Shown here: positions 53,994 through 63,736 of the stretch, piece by piece
Position numbering within the stretch: position 1 is the first letter of the stretch
How the letters are laid out: each line of letters begins with the position of its first letter
From: Shinella curvata
Lineage (GTDB): Bacteria; Pseudomonadota; Alphaproteobacteria; Rhizobiales; Rhizobiaceae
DNA length: 64,000 nucleotides
Direction of reading: 5' to 3'
Assembly: GCF_022899935.1 (NCBI RefSeq)
Contig: NZ_JALJCJ010000010.1
Location: 51,939 to 115,938 of the forward strand
Made by a program: the position numbers and the translations under genes
Notes under the pieces: model-generated
What the model was told of the DNA's origin: nothing
The model's database searches: none
What the model saw: only the letters and a program-made list of their open reading frames with translations

Positions 53994-54132
53994 CTGCCAT
54001 GTTAGTAGCTGGCGAGGACAATTGTGTAAACCGCGGACACAGAACTAGAATCCGCCTAAGGCCCCTGCCGTATACCAGCCGAGCTGAGGGGGTATCGAAC
54101 ACCCGCAGTCAGTCGCGCATATCGCCAGTTAC

Positions 54133-55518
54133 TCACGCGGGCTCCAAGGCAAAGGGTAGCCGGGCTGGGTCGGCAGCCGCTACGTCCCTGTCGAAATCGG
54201 TGCGGCCGTAGTCCCTTGGATAGTAGCTGAAACTCTTGAGCTCGAAATAGGAACTAGTATCCATAAATCGGCGAGAGAGCGAAAGGCTCGCGACCTCGGC
54301 CTCGTCAGCGTCGAAATGCTTGCTCAGGTGCATCACGGTGATGCCGGTTGCTTCGGCGCTTGTCGGGTCCACCGGCCTGGCTCCGCGTGCGATCCAGTCA
54401 CTCAGTAACGGATCGGCCGTCTTGGGCGGCCCGTAGGCGATGACCGGCCCTACGGACACGCCTGCGATCGCCGAAGCGTGGTGGTCAAGCCATGCCGTCG
54501 TTTCATCGAGGGTCCGCTGTGTTTCACCTGCATAGAGCAGCACATTCGCTTTGACCCGCACGCCGTGTTCGCGGCAGGCCTCGATGAGGTCGGATGCGCG
54601 CCTGAGATACCTGTCCGGATCACGCGACTTCCCCATGGCCAAGATCTGGGACGGGGATGCTGTCTCTAGCCCAAGGTCGATGACTTTCAGCCCCGCCTGC
54701 GCCAGCGCCGCGACCGTTTCCGGTGTCATGGCGTCCACCCGGGTCTCCGTCCGCCATTCGATGCGGAGCCCCAGTCGCTGGACGGCCATAGCGAGGCGCT
54801 CGCTCCATTGACGGCTGGGCGCAAACATCGACGCCTGAAGGTAAGGGTGAATTGCAGCACCGCGGTACTGCTCCTGGACGAGAGCCATCGATGCGGCGAG
54901 GTCGTCCGGATCGCGCAGCTTCTCAAGTGGGATATCGCGCTCCTCGCAAAATACGCATTTCATGCCACAACCGCGGGAGGCCTCTACGCTCGGCTGATAC
55001 CGCTCGTAGCCGTCCACGAGCAGGTGGTTTAAAGTGAACCCGGGTGTCGGCGCCGAGAGCCTGCGAAGGTCGGGGGTCACGCTCAGAAGGCTTTCGACGA
55101 TGGGCTCGCCAAGCCCCTCGACGAGAATGTCGGCTTCCGGCAGCTTGGTCCGCAACCACGTAACATCGGGCCCGACCACCCACCGGCCTCCAACAACGAT
55201 GGGACAGTCGGGATCCGCCTTCTTTGCGAGGGCGCAGAAGGCCTTGGCCCAGTCGAGGGCGTAGAAGCTCGGGATGGAGACCATCAGTGGAAAGGACGAG
55301 GGCATCGCCCCCGTTGCCACGAGTCGCTGGATCGCCACCTCTGGCGTGTCATGCTCCCCATGAACTAGAAGCGTGTCATAGCCCTTGAGTTGCAACATGG
55401 TTGCCAGCGACAAGGCGCCGTAGTTGAGATAGAGCTGTCTACGAGCGAGTGAGTGGTCGCGCTTTTTCGGGGCAGTCATGCCTGCAGAAACAAAGACTAC
55501 AACATTTGATCGAGCCAT
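54133..55518 (-). CDS. Radical SAM protein with B12-binding-like N-terminal domain
   Basis: The 461-residue protein has the radical SAM cluster motif CxxxCxxC at C184, C188 and C191 (SRGCGMKCVFC), then a TIM-barrel with ETRVDAMTPETVAALAQAG and the LGLETAS region. The first 150 residues form a Rossmann-like domain of the B12-binding type, with EGLGEPIVESLL at its end as in B12-radical SAM enzymes, but I do not see the DxHxxG cobalamin motif. Its substrate is unknown. It starts 45 bases from the divergent thymidylate kinase gene, so the two share a very short promoter region, and it lies upstream of the dGTPase-like gene. Confidence 0.85.
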   Translation of the reverse strand: MARSNVVVFVSAGMTAPKKRDHSLARRQLYLNYGALSLATMLQLKGYDTLLVHGEHDTPEVAIQRLVATGAMPSSFPLMVSIPSFYALDWAKAFCALAKKADPDCPIVVGGRWVVGPDVTWLRTKLPEADILVEGLGEPIVESLLSVTPDLRRLSAPTPGFTLNHLLVDGYERYQPSVEASRGCGMKCVFCEERDIPLEKLRDPDDLAASMALVQEQYRGAAIHPYLQASMFAPSRQWSERLAMAVQRLGLRIEWRTETRVDAMTPETVAALAQAGLKVIDLGLETASPSQILAMGKSRDPDRYLRRASDLIEACREHGVRVKANVLLYAGETQRTLDETTAWLDHHASAIAGVSVGPVIAYGPPKTADPLLSDWIARGARPVDPTSAEATGITVMHLSKHFDADEAEVASLSLSRRFMDTSSYFELKSFSYYPRDYGRTDFDRDVAAADPARLPFALEPA

Positions 55519-55562
55519 AAACTACCTTCCTGCGCCGCGGGCCTATAATGTAGGAGTTCAAC

Positions 55563-56174
55563 TTGCCGTTTGTAAGTATTGAGGGAATCGACGGAAGTGG
55601 AAAATCCGTGCAGGTCAAACGCCTTGTCGAGCGCTTGCGTGCGGAAGGCCGGAGCGTCGTGCAAACGAAGGAACCCGACGGCGGCCGGCTCGGAAAAGAA
55701 GTCCGCGCCATCCTGACCCATGGCGACCGGCAGCTTGAGCGTGTGGAGGAACTGCTGCTGATCAATGCAGCCCGATACGACCACGTCCAGAGTGTGATCC
55801 GCCCAGCCTTGGCCGGCGGGGACTGGGTCGTGTCGGATCGCTACTTCGATTCGACCTACGCGCTGCAAGTCTTCGGCGCGGCCGAGGATCTTAGACCTCT
55901 CCTCGACGCCGTTTTGCAGGCAGTTGTCGGTGACGCGCGCCCGCATGTGACTATCATACTAGATTTGCCACCAGACAGGGCTGCGGCACGCAGGACAATC
56001 CGGAAGGACGGTCTCGACGACCCCGCTGAAGACATGCGGGATTTCTTCCAGATTGCCGATGGCTTCCGTTCGGCCGCAGCGAACGATCCCGACCGCTGCC
56101 ATCTAGTGAATGCTGACCGTGCCGAGGAGGAGGTGGCTGCCGACATCTGGTCGAGAATCTCCCCGCTGCTGTAG
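55563..56174 (+). CDS. tmk: Thymidylate kinase (dTMP kinase)
   Basis: The 203-residue product has the dTMP kinase set: P-loop GIDGSGKS, the DR motif DRYFDST, and the LID region with RDGLDDP-like KDGLDDP. It phosphorylates dTMP to dTDP. The start is a TTG with AGGAG 6 bases upstream. A normal chromosome already encodes this enzyme, so a plasmid copy directly before a STAND NTPase gene (20 bases) and divergent from a radical SAM gene is odd and suggests a role in this defence cluster. The product may accept a modified nucleotide rather than dTMP. Confidence 0.85.
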   Translation: MPFVSIEGIDGSGKSVQVKRLVERLRAEGRSVVQTKEPDGGRLGKEVRAILTHGDRQLERVEELLLINAARYDHVQSVIRPALAGGDWVVSDRYFDSTYALQVFGAAEDLRPLLDAVLQAVVGDARPHVTIILDLPPDRAAARRTIRKDGLDDPAEDMRDFFQIADGFRSAAANDPDRCHLVNADRAEEEVAADIWSRISPLL

Positions 56175-56194
56175 AACCGTAACGAAGGCCGCGT

Positions 56195-58942
56195 ATGGAC
56201 ACCCAACTTCGCCACCTGCTCATTCAAAAACTGACCGACGCGATAACGGCCATGGGACCGGGCGCGATCTTCGAGCGGTTCGGCGTCCTACTGGTGTCCC
56301 ACCTCCTGGACACGGAAATCCGCCATCGCGGCGCATCGATTTCCGGCAACCCCGTGGGCGGGGTCCTCGACGGCGTCTCGCCCGACGGAAAGATCGCGGT
56401 GGAGACATCGGTGCGCCAGGACTATTTCAGTAGGGGCCTCCGGAAACCTCGCGGAGACCTCGCCCACGTCATCAGCCTCGCACCCCACTGCGAGAAGATC
56501 TACCTTCTGGCTTCAAGGCGGGCGCCGACCGGCGCGATCGAGCAATTGGTCGAAGAGGTAAGTCAGGGAAACGCCATGGCGGGCCGTTCCCTGCAAGTTC
56601 TCGATGGCAGGGCGATCGCTGAGACGATCGTTGACCAGCTACTCGCGCAGGACCATGCGGTCGACGAGCTGTCCGTGATCCTGCCGGCGATCTCCGACAT
56701 TCGCGACGAGCACGCGGCCACGCTCGCGCTTCCGGTGCTAGAAGGCAGTCACATTTCGCGCCCACTGGTACTCGCCGATATCGAGGCACTCCATTCGAAA
56801 TCCCGCTGCGTCGTTATCTCCGGCATGGGAGGCATCGGCAAGTCGGAGATCGCGACAGCCTACGTAGCCGCCCACCGACCGGCATTTCAGTACACGTTAT
56901 GGCTAGACGCCCGTGCCCTGAACGGTGTCGAACTGCTCGCTGCAGTGCCTCTGCGTCGAGGGGGAGCGGAACACAACCTTCTTGGACTACTTCGAAAGCA
57001 CCGTTGTCTTCTCGTTCTTGACGACGCTCCGGCGAGCCTCACCGTGGAGGCGATCGAGGCTGCCTGCAGTGCCGGCAGCAGAGTATTGATCACACGACGG
57101 CAAAGGGGCGATGGCGCGTATGAGCTGCCGATGCTTGATGCGGATGCGGCGCTTACCCTACTCGGACACGCGCTGCCGGAGGGAGTGCCAAGCAAGGCGT
57201 TCGAGGCGATCTGGAACGCCGTCGGCGGCCACCCCCTCAGTCTCAGGCTACTTAATTCTTCGGCTCGGCGTGGGACTTCGTGGGAAGACATCATCCTGGA
57301 TTGCGACCACATCGGACAGGTGGACGACGGCAACACGCTTCTCGCCGAGCGCGTTCTGGGTCGGCACCGAGACGTTCTCCGCGAAGAGCTTTCGGTTTTC
57401 GCGTGGGTGGGCCAATCGTCCTGCGACCGCGACTTCCTCAAGTCGCTGGTCGGCCCCGTGGGCTTAAGAAAACTGATCGGCTATGGGTTGACGGTTTCGG
57501 AGGACTGGACGTCTGTTCGCCTGCACGACATTGTTGAGGCGGCAATCAAAGCCGGAGACTGGTTGAGCGAAAGGCGCGCTCGGGAGCTCGACGACCGGTT
57601 CGAACGACATATCCTTAGCCTCATACGTAGCGATGATCACAACCTCGAATCGATGGCCGTGCAGCTAAGGCGTTTCCTGGAAAGGAAGGTGGAGAATGGC
57701 GATCGACGGACGGCTTTCATCTACGCTCTTATTTCGGCTTGGGCGGCAAGCCAAGTGAAGCCGGACGCCCTGCCGGATCCATATGAGCTCGCGCGATCGC
57801 TAGGAGATGGACGCGGCCGTGACATCGACGCCGAAATCGCCCTAGCTGTTGAGATTGTCGAGGCATTACATAGACACGAGCGCCACTATCACGGCATGGA
57901 GAGCGCTCGCCAGAAATTGCGGGGCCGGCTGGGGGTATTCGATACGCTTTTACGTATAGAGCACCTGACAGACCGCCAGACCGCGGAAATTATTCACCAT
58001 CACGGAAAGGCTCGGCGGATTCTCCTCGAGCGCGAACACGCGATGGAGCTTTTCGAACACTCGCTCAAAGTCTTCCCATTGAACGAGGCGAAACTTCAAT
58101 TGCTGCGCTTGTACGCTAAGGAGCGTGCCCGTGCGGAGGAGGCTGAAGCTCTTTCCTTGGACATCGTCCGACTGGCGAAGGATGGCAATGGCGTGACGTC
58201 ATCCGTGCTGTTGGGACTGGCGGAAACGCTCAATTCAGTGCACGCCCCATGGGCCGAACAACTGCTGCTGAGCGAGGAGGACTTCTTTCTGGATCGCGCG
58301 TTGCGGGGCGCGTTTGCGAATGTCGCGCAGGCATACGAGGTTCTGGCGGCCTTCGCTCGGCAAAAGGCATGGAAAGACCCCGCTTCACTTCCTGATTTCC
58401 TGTCAAAGCTACCCGAACTCAGCGCAGTGATGCTCGATGACGACCGTGCCTGCGGAGCCTATGCGGAAATCATGTACCACGCGGCGACAAAAGTGTCCGT
58501 CGACGAGTATTCCTCGCGGGCGTTGCAGGCGTTCGAGGCTCTTCGCTCTCCTGATCCGTTCCAGAGCCGCCGCTGGGGCGAGACCTTGCTGGCGGTCGGC
58601 CGCCTCGAAGAAGCGGAAACGCTCCTGGCCGGAATTGTGGATGACGACGGTCGAATTTGGGTCGCCCACAGTCTGTCGCGTGCGAAGCTGGGTCTCGGGA
58701 AGCTCGATGAGGCGAAGGATTTGGTGGATGAGGCGCTGGCCGGGGCAACCGGGCGGAATCAGCAATATCGCGCCAGCTTCCTGTTGCAACGCATCAGGGT
58801 GCGTGTCGCCATCGGCGAGACGCCAGCTGACGATTTCAACGAAGCGTTGAGCCTCGCCGACAATCAGTCACTACTAGAGCAGTTGGAAATCTTGCGCAAC
58901 GAGTGCGAATGGCAGCCTTCCACGGCGGGGCCCGTGCTCTAA
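56195..58942 (+). CDS. STAND NTPase with nuclease-like N-terminus and TPR-like C-terminus
   Basis: The 915-residue protein has three parts. Residues 1-155 look like a restriction-endonuclease fold, with D59 and E70-T-S72 in a PD-(D/E)XK-like arrangement. Residues 200-450 are an NB-ARC type NTPase: Walker A GMGGIGKS (210-217), Walker B CLLVLDDA and a GGHPLSLRLL segment. The remaining 450 residues are helical repeats. STAND proteins such as the bacterial Avs family sense a phage protein through the repeats and then activate the N-terminal effector. It follows tmk by 20 bases and is probably co-transcribed. The nuclease call is the least certain part. Confidence 0.8.
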   Translation: MDTQLRHLLIQKLTDAITAMGPGAIFERFGVLLVSHLLDTEIRHRGASISGNPVGGVLDGVSPDGKIAVETSVRQDYFSRGLRKPRGDLAHVISLAPHCEKIYLLASRRAPTGAIEQLVEEVSQGNAMAGRSLQVLDGRAIAETIVDQLLAQDHAVDELSVILPAISDIRDEHAATLALPVLEGSHISRPLVLADIEALHSKSRCVVISGMGGIGKSEIATAYVAAHRPAFQYTLWLDARALNGVELLAAVPLRRGGAEHNLLGLLRKHRCLLVLDDAPASLTVEAIEAACSAGSRVLITRRQRGDGAYELPMLDADAALTLLGHALPEGVPSKAFEAIWNAVGGHPLSLRLLNSSARRGTSWEDIILDCDHIGQVDDGNTLLAERVLGRHRDVLREELSVFAWVGQSSCDRDFLKSLVGPVGLRKLIGYGLTVSEDWTSVRLHDIVEAAIKAGDWLSERRARELDDRFERHILSLIRSDDHNLESMAVQLRRFLERKVENGDRRTAFIYALISAWAASQVKPDALPDPYELARSLGDGRGRDIDAEIALAVEIVEALHRHERHYHGMESARQKLRGRLGVFDTLLRIEHLTDRQTAEIIHHHGKARRILLEREHAMELFEHSLKVFPLNEAKLQLLRLYAKERARAEEAEALSLDIVRLAKDGNGVTSSVLLGLAETLNSVHAPWAEQLLLSEEDFFLDRALRGAFANVAQAYEVLAAFARQKAWKDPASLPDFLSKLPELSAVMLDDDRACGAYAEIMYHAATKVSVDEYSSRALQAFEALRSPDPFQSRRWGETLLAVGRLEEAETLLAGIVDDDGRIWVAHSLSRAKLGLGKLDEAKDLVDEALAGATGRNQQYRASFLLQRIRVRVAIGETPADDFNEALSLADNQSLLEQLEILRNECEWQPSTAGPVL

Positions 58943-58948
58943 GTTAGG

Positions 58949-60673
58949 CTAGAGCGCGATAAAGTCGACCGGGCCACCCATTCCCACCATCAAATCCCGG
59001 AGCCGCGGGGCCTGCGTCCGCGGCAGCGCGATCGCCAACAGGCGCTGCGCCCGCGACGCCCCCACATAGATTTTGCGTGCTTCCTCATTGTCGACCGCGG
59101 CGTCCCCCGTCAGAAAATCGACAATGCCCTTCGCGGTGCTCGGCGACATCACCACGCAGATCGCTGGAAATTCCATGCCCTTCACACTATGAATTGTCCG
59201 CGCGGCGTGGCCGGATGGGGGCGCGACCGACAATGCCTTTTCCAGGTCGCCATTGCGGCGAAGCCGCTGATTGATGGACGGGCCGCCGGCCGGCAGCAAC
59301 GGCGCCAGCAGCCGACGGGCCTCATCATGCCACGCCTCGGCCGTTGCGAACCGCTCCGGACTGAACTTCAGGGCCTGCGCCAACGCGAGGGCTGCAGGGC
59401 GCCACGACTCGGGGCTGACGTCTTTATCCGCGAGATGCTGGTGATAGGTCTTTCCGCTCGTACTGCCTTCCAGTTCAAGCATGATGCGGTGAATGGCGAC
59501 AAGCGCCTCTTTCCGCCCGCCAATCTCGAACGAGAAGTGAAAATCGCTCACCGCGACGGCAAGCCTGTAGCTCAGATCGCGAATTCCCGTATCCTGGGGA
59601 TGTCCCAGCGCGTTCGCGCCCGTCCGTCGTGTCGCAGAAACGACAGGGCAATCCTGCGCCTGGAACCCCATCTCCCGGACGAGCTCTTGGAACTTCGCTC
59701 CGATGGTTGAGGGGACGCCTCTTCCCGAATAGGCCAAGATCTGAACTGCCTTCGGTTCGTCGCGGTGCTCCCCCAGCGCTTCGTCGATCGAAGCACGCAT
59801 ATTGGGTGCCCGCAACGCCACCACGCACTTCGCGATGTGGCCGCTGGATCGGAAATTTCCGTTCATGGGAAGACGCTCGGCTTCACCGAACGTCTTAGCG
59901 AACTGCGCAAGCTCGCGCGTCACGCCGCCGCGAAAGCCGTAAACCGCCTGATTCGGGTCGCAGATCACCTTCACGGGCACCCCGGCCGCCCGCAACCAGT
60001 CAATGATCTCCAGGTCGACCGGATTACAGTCCTGCGCCTCGTCAACGATGACCTCGAGGAAACGAGCCGCAAGCGCCCCTCCAAGGACAGCACCCCGCGC
60101 CGGAGCGCGCAATCTGGCGAGCGCCATGGATCGCGCATCGGTGAAATCGAGTTCGCCGCGCTCCAAGAAGCTTGCTCGCGCTTTCCGCGCAACGGTTTCA
60201 TACGCCTTGATCTTCCCGCGAAAACCATGGCGCTGGATCAGCGCCGGGATTGCTGCCCCCGTCATGCGATCGAAGCACTCCAGTGGCAAGGACTGAGCCC
60301 CGGCGAACGGCTGAATGATGCGATCATCCTTATCCGGGATGAGCTTCGGCTTTGCTACGCAGCCGTCGATCCCAAAGGGTGCGATGAGGAACTGCCAGAG
60401 AAACGCATCGAAGGTCCCGATGAAATGAGGAAAAGCTGGCGTCTCGACTAGACCTTCCCGGCGCAGCCGATCATCTAGCTCCGAAACCGCCGCAACGGTG
60501 AAGGACAGGAAGGCGATAGCGCGAGTCGGGGCCCCTCCGTTTAGAAGCTTGCGCGCTCGCTCCACGATGACGCGGGTCTTGCCCGCACCTGGACACGCCG
60601 CAATGAAGGCAGAACCGGGATGCTCGATCACGCGTTTCTGCTCATCAGTCGGCTTGAATGGCGCCGCGATCAT
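58949..60673 (-). CDS. gajB: Gabija helicase GajB, UvrD-like
   Basis: GajB is the UvrD/Rep-type helicase partner of the Gabija anti-phage system. The 574-residue product has Walker A ACPGAGKT (residues 26-33), Walker B VIVDEAQDCNP, motif IV-like YGFRGG, and the later motifs HSVKGMEFPAIC and YVGASRAQRLL. Its ATG overlaps the gajA stop by 4 bases, the usual coupled layout, in the order gajA-gajB. It is a little longer than typical GajB. It is convergent with the STAND gene, 6 bases apart. Confidence 0.85.
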   Translation of the reverse strand: MIAAPFKPTDEQKRVIEHPGSAFIAACPGAGKTRVIVERARKLLNGGAPTRAIAFLSFTVAAVSELDDRLRREGLVETPAFPHFIGTFDAFLWQFLIAPFGIDGCVAKPKLIPDKDDRIIQPFAGAQSLPLECFDRMTGAAIPALIQRHGFRGKIKAYETVARKARASFLERGELDFTDARSMALARLRAPARGAVLGGALAARFLEVIVDEAQDCNPVDLEIIDWLRAAGVPVKVICDPNQAVYGFRGGVTRELAQFAKTFGEAERLPMNGNFRSSGHIAKCVVALRAPNMRASIDEALGEHRDEPKAVQILAYSGRGVPSTIGAKFQELVREMGFQAQDCPVVSATRRTGANALGHPQDTGIRDLSYRLAVAVSDFHFSFEIGGRKEALVAIHRIMLELEGSTSGKTYHQHLADKDVSPESWRPAALALAQALKFSPERFATAEAWHDEARRLLAPLLPAGGPSINQRLRRNGDLEKALSVAPPSGHAARTIHSVKGMEFPAICVVMSPSTAKGIVDFLTGDAAVDNEEARKIYVGASRAQRLLAIALPRTQAPRLRDLMVGMGGPVDFIAL

Positions 60674-62526
60674 TTTACGAGCGCCTCGATCGCCGTCTTC
60701 AAATAGCCCGGTACTGTGAAGGCCGCGCCGATATTGATCTCCTCAGCGACTAGCTGGGCAAAATCACCTTTGCGCGTCGTTTCGAACAGTTTTTGGATTT
60801 CTACCGCCTGTGCTGCGCCGGCCTGCCCGACAGCAGCGTCCCACTTGTCAGCGGAGCGCGGGTGAAGCTTGACATAGGCCCCCTTGAGGAGAGCCCCGTT
60901 CCCTGCTCGCACCAATTCCGTCTCGAGCGAATAGTCGTTGATGACGACCTCAAGGAGATCACTCGCGCCGAGTTTTCCGGCGACCGCCTGCAGATCGCGC
61001 TTGCGTCCGGCGCCCGGCGTCATCGCCCCTTCCGCAACCTCGCCGCCGTCGCCATCTGTCAAGACGACAAGCCGATCCGCGATCCGCACCTCATTGTAGG
61101 GTGAGAGGAGCAACTTGGCGTAAGGCTCAAAGTCGACGCCATCGATCGGAACGAAGACCGCCGACCGAAACAGGCGGAGCTTTTCCGGTTCGGCCTTTAG
61201 GACGACCTTCTTCGCGATGACCGGAAGGAGAAGCGCTTCAGCGATCCCCTCGACAAGGAGCACGCGACCACCGAACAGGAGCGCCGATTTGGTCACGTCG
61301 AGATAGCGATCGACCTTGCGACGCTCGACCGGATCGAGCTCCAACGCCGTGAGCGGAATGCAGCGCGTTTCCAGCCTCGGCCTGCCCTCCGGCATCACGG
61401 GATTGGGCTCGATTTCCGGCATGATCTCGGCGGGTACGCCGGCGAGCGCATGCGGCGCTGATTCCGCAACAGCCGCCTCGGCCACAGCGGGCGCGGGAAG
61501 GAAAGACCGGAAGAAGACGAGCTTCTTGCTTTCGACCCACGCCGAGAGGTTCGGCGAATGGGTCGCGACGACCACCTGCAGTTCGCCTGCGGGGCCTTGG
61601 TTATCGGCGCGCGGTTTCCGCGATTTCTCGGCCTGCTCGTCAAGAAAGCTGAGCACAGCCGCCTGGAGCTGGGGGTGAAGATGGGCTTCGGGTTCCTCGA
61701 CTAGGAAGAGCGTCAGATCAGCGTCGTTGACCTTTTCGAGCTCAACTGCGATCGTCGCCATATAGAGCAAGTTCGCGTAGCCGTGGCCGGAATAGCGGAG
61801 GTCTTCCGGTTCAATGCCGTGATCGGAGAGCTTGAAACGAAGGTCACGCGCGATATCGATGAGCTTCTCATCATTCGCGAAACCGATAGACGCAGCCTGG
61901 CGGCGGACGCCGGCCGTCAGTGCACTCAATCCGACTTCGACGGCACCACCGACTCTGCCGAGGATTTCAGATTCCACGCCGCGTCGAAGCGCCTTGGCCA
62001 AGGCTTCCGGTTTTTCCCCTTCTAGAAAGTGGTTGAGGAGTGCGTAGATGCGGGTCGGATTGCCCGATGCCAGCGCCCGCTTTGCGTCGCGCAATGGCGG
62101 CAAATAGACATGCCGGACCATCTCATGACATCCCGGTTCCGGGTTGCCTTGCTGGTGCCCGCCCCATAAGACGGGACGCGCGGGGAAGCGGCCCGTGGTC
62201 TCATCGTACTTGAGACCGAACACGCAACCAGAGATCGCGGCGTCGGTCGCGGCTGAAATCATCCGGCCTTGCTGCGCCGGATTTAGCTCGGTGAAGGTCG
62301 CGGTCAGCTCGAACTTCCTCTCGTCGCTTCCAAAGCGGATGTCCGTTGCTTCACAATAGAGTTCGCGGCGCCCACCAAGTGGGGCCGTCAAAAGCCGTAT
62401 CGCATCAATTGCGTTGCTTTTCCCGCCATTATTCTCTCCAACAAGGATCGTTAGATCCTCGCAAAGTGGAATCTCGGACCGACTAAAAGAACGAAAGTTA
62501 TTGAGACTAAGATTTTGGAGATACAT
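60670..62526 (-). CDS. gajA: Gabija nuclease GajA, OLD-family ATPase with TOPRIM
   Basis: GajA is an OLD-family enzyme that joins an ABC-type ATPase to a TOPRIM nuclease, cuts DNA when nucleotide levels fall, and is activated during phage replication. The 618-residue product has Walker A GENNGGKS (30-37), a signature-like region GHGYANLLYM, Walker B LFLVEEPEAHLHP, and a C-terminal TOPRIM with the Glu of LLVEGIAEALLLP and the DGD of VLTDGDGGE. It is followed by gajB with a 4-base overlap. In the 294 bases upstream of its start, to the next gene at 62821, I see only non-coding DNA, where its promoter must lie. Confidence 0.88.
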   Translation of the reverse strand: MYLQNLSLNNFRSFSRSEIPLCEDLTILVGENNGGKSNAIDAIRLLTAPLGGRRELYCEATDIRFGSDERKFELTATFTELNPAQQGRMISAATDAAISGCVFGLKYDETTGRFPARPVLWGGHQQGNPEPGCHEMVRHVYLPPLRDAKRALASGNPTRIYALLNHFLEGEKPEALAKALRRGVESEILGRVGGAVEVGLSALTAGVRRQAASIGFANDEKLIDIARDLRFKLSDHGIEPEDLRYSGHGYANLLYMATIAVELEKVNDADLTLFLVEEPEAHLHPQLQAAVLSFLDEQAEKSRKPRADNQGPAGELQVVVATHSPNLSAWVESKKLVFFRSFLPAPAVAEAAVAESAPHALAGVPAEIMPEIEPNPVMPEGRPRLETRCIPLTALELDPVERRKVDRYLDVTKSALLFGGRVLLVEGIAEALLLPVIAKKVVLKAEPEKLRLFRSAVFVPIDGVDFEPYAKLLLSPYNEVRIADRLVVLTDGDGGEVAEGAMTPGAGRKRDLQAVAGKLGASDLLEVVINDYSLETELVRAGNGALLKGAYVKLHPRSADKWDAAVGQAGAAQAVEIQKLFETTRKGDFAQLVAEEINIGAAFTVPGYLKTAIEALVK

Positions 62527-62820
62527 GCCCCCTCCGGTCTAGCGCGTATCACCGGACGCGCGAATCTATATTCTATTTGAGCAAAGGAAGAGGCGGTCGC
62601 CAATAGCACTCTGACTCTGAGCTGGCAGCAAGGACGTCGCCAGACGAGTAGCTTCGAAATTGAGGCGGATCTCGCCCGGTGGGTTGACTGGCGGAAGGTG
62701 GTTGCGAGCCCCAGTTCGCGGTGCTGATGGCAACAGGATCTTGATCTGAGGCTTGCAACGTCGCGACGAGTTGCGGTTCCCCTTTTCCGCTTAGTCCGGG
62801 TCAGAAGAGGGAGCCGGTGA

Positions 62821-63711
62821 CTATGGTCCGGTGACTGAAACGGCGGCGAAGCGCGTACCTTGCAATGCTGCGCTGGTCGCGCCCTTATTGCCGCCCGGAG
62901 CGACATGAATGCCGGTCAACTGCAGATCACAAAAATCATTTGGCTGGTCGATCGGGACCGGCCAGTAGTCGGATGCCCCATCGTTTCGGGTGAGGTCAAT
63001 ACCCCCGGGATATCGTTTGACGAGAAGGCGGACCTCGTCTTCCCTTGCAACGGTCCAGTCCAGATAGAACCCGCCGGCGCGAGAAATCGCCCAGGGATTG
63101 AACGGCGGCTCTCCTGCGGCTCGCAACGCATCGTTTATTTCTTGCAGGAGGGTCATCGACCCGCTGGTTTCGTAGTAGATCGGCCGAAGCGCGGCGGCGG
63201 GCTTGGGTGTAACTTTGAGTTCGAGACGTACTCCGGTGCCTCCGCCAAATGCTCCCCACATCAGCAGTGGATCCTTTGGAGGAATCCGCGTCAGGGAAGC
63301 ATAAAATAGGTCATCCGATAGGGCCTTATAGAACTCTTCACCCTGTGACGGGTCTAGATAACCGTCAAGTATGTGTGCCTTTGCAAATGCCTCAAGCTCT
63401 CCACCCTGGCCAAGCCGGTTGCGGACTGGATAGAGCCGAAGCTCGCCCGATGAGACAATCCCCTGAAATCCGCTGAACCCGGTATAGTGGTAGACCGTGC
63501 TCGGAGCGGGTTCATGGGGAAACATGAAATCCAGTACGGTTGCCGAAAGGCGGGCAGGTTGGGACGTGAGTTCGATGATCACCTTCTCGCACAGGTGAAA
63601 GTCCATGCGGTTCATGGCCGGCACAATTCCATGACGGGCGAGAACGCGGCGGAAAATATCGACGATATTGTCGCGTCGAGCCATCTCATCAAGAATCGCT
63701 GCTGCACTCAT
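62821..63711 (-). CDS. DUF2971-like protein
   Basis: The 296-residue product has a central pattern seen in DUF2971 proteins: YHYTGFSGFQGIVSSGELR, then YASLTRIPPKDPLLMWGAFGGGTGVRLEL. The fold is thought by some to resemble ADP-ribosyltransferases, but no activity is established. The N-terminal 90 residues are helical and unassigned. DUF2971 genes are frequent in defence islands, which fits its place upstream of gajA on the same strand, 294 bases away. Whether it is a separate system or an accessory to Gabija is open. Confidence 0.6.
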   Translation of the reverse strand: MSAAAILDEMARRDNIVDIFRRVLARHGIVPAMNRMDFHLCEKVIIELTSQPARLSATVLDFMFPHEPAPSTVYHYTGFSGFQGIVSSGELRLYPVRNRLGQGGELEAFAKAHILDGYLDPSQGEEFYKALSDDLFYASLTRIPPKDPLLMWGAFGGGTGVRLELKVTPKPAAALRPIYYETSGSMTLLQEINDALRAAGEPPFNPWAISRAGGFYLDWTVAREDEVRLLVKRYPGGIDLTRNDGASDYWPVPIDQPNDFCDLQLTGIHVAPGGNKGATSAALQGTRFAAVSVTGP

Positions 63712-63736
63712 ATCACGTCCTTCTGACGCCTCCAGG

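Noticed and set aside
55544..55549. TATAAT just before the tmk start, as a promoter -10 box
   Set aside because: No -35 element at the right distance, and transcription would start inside the ribosome site; it may matter but cannot be supported.
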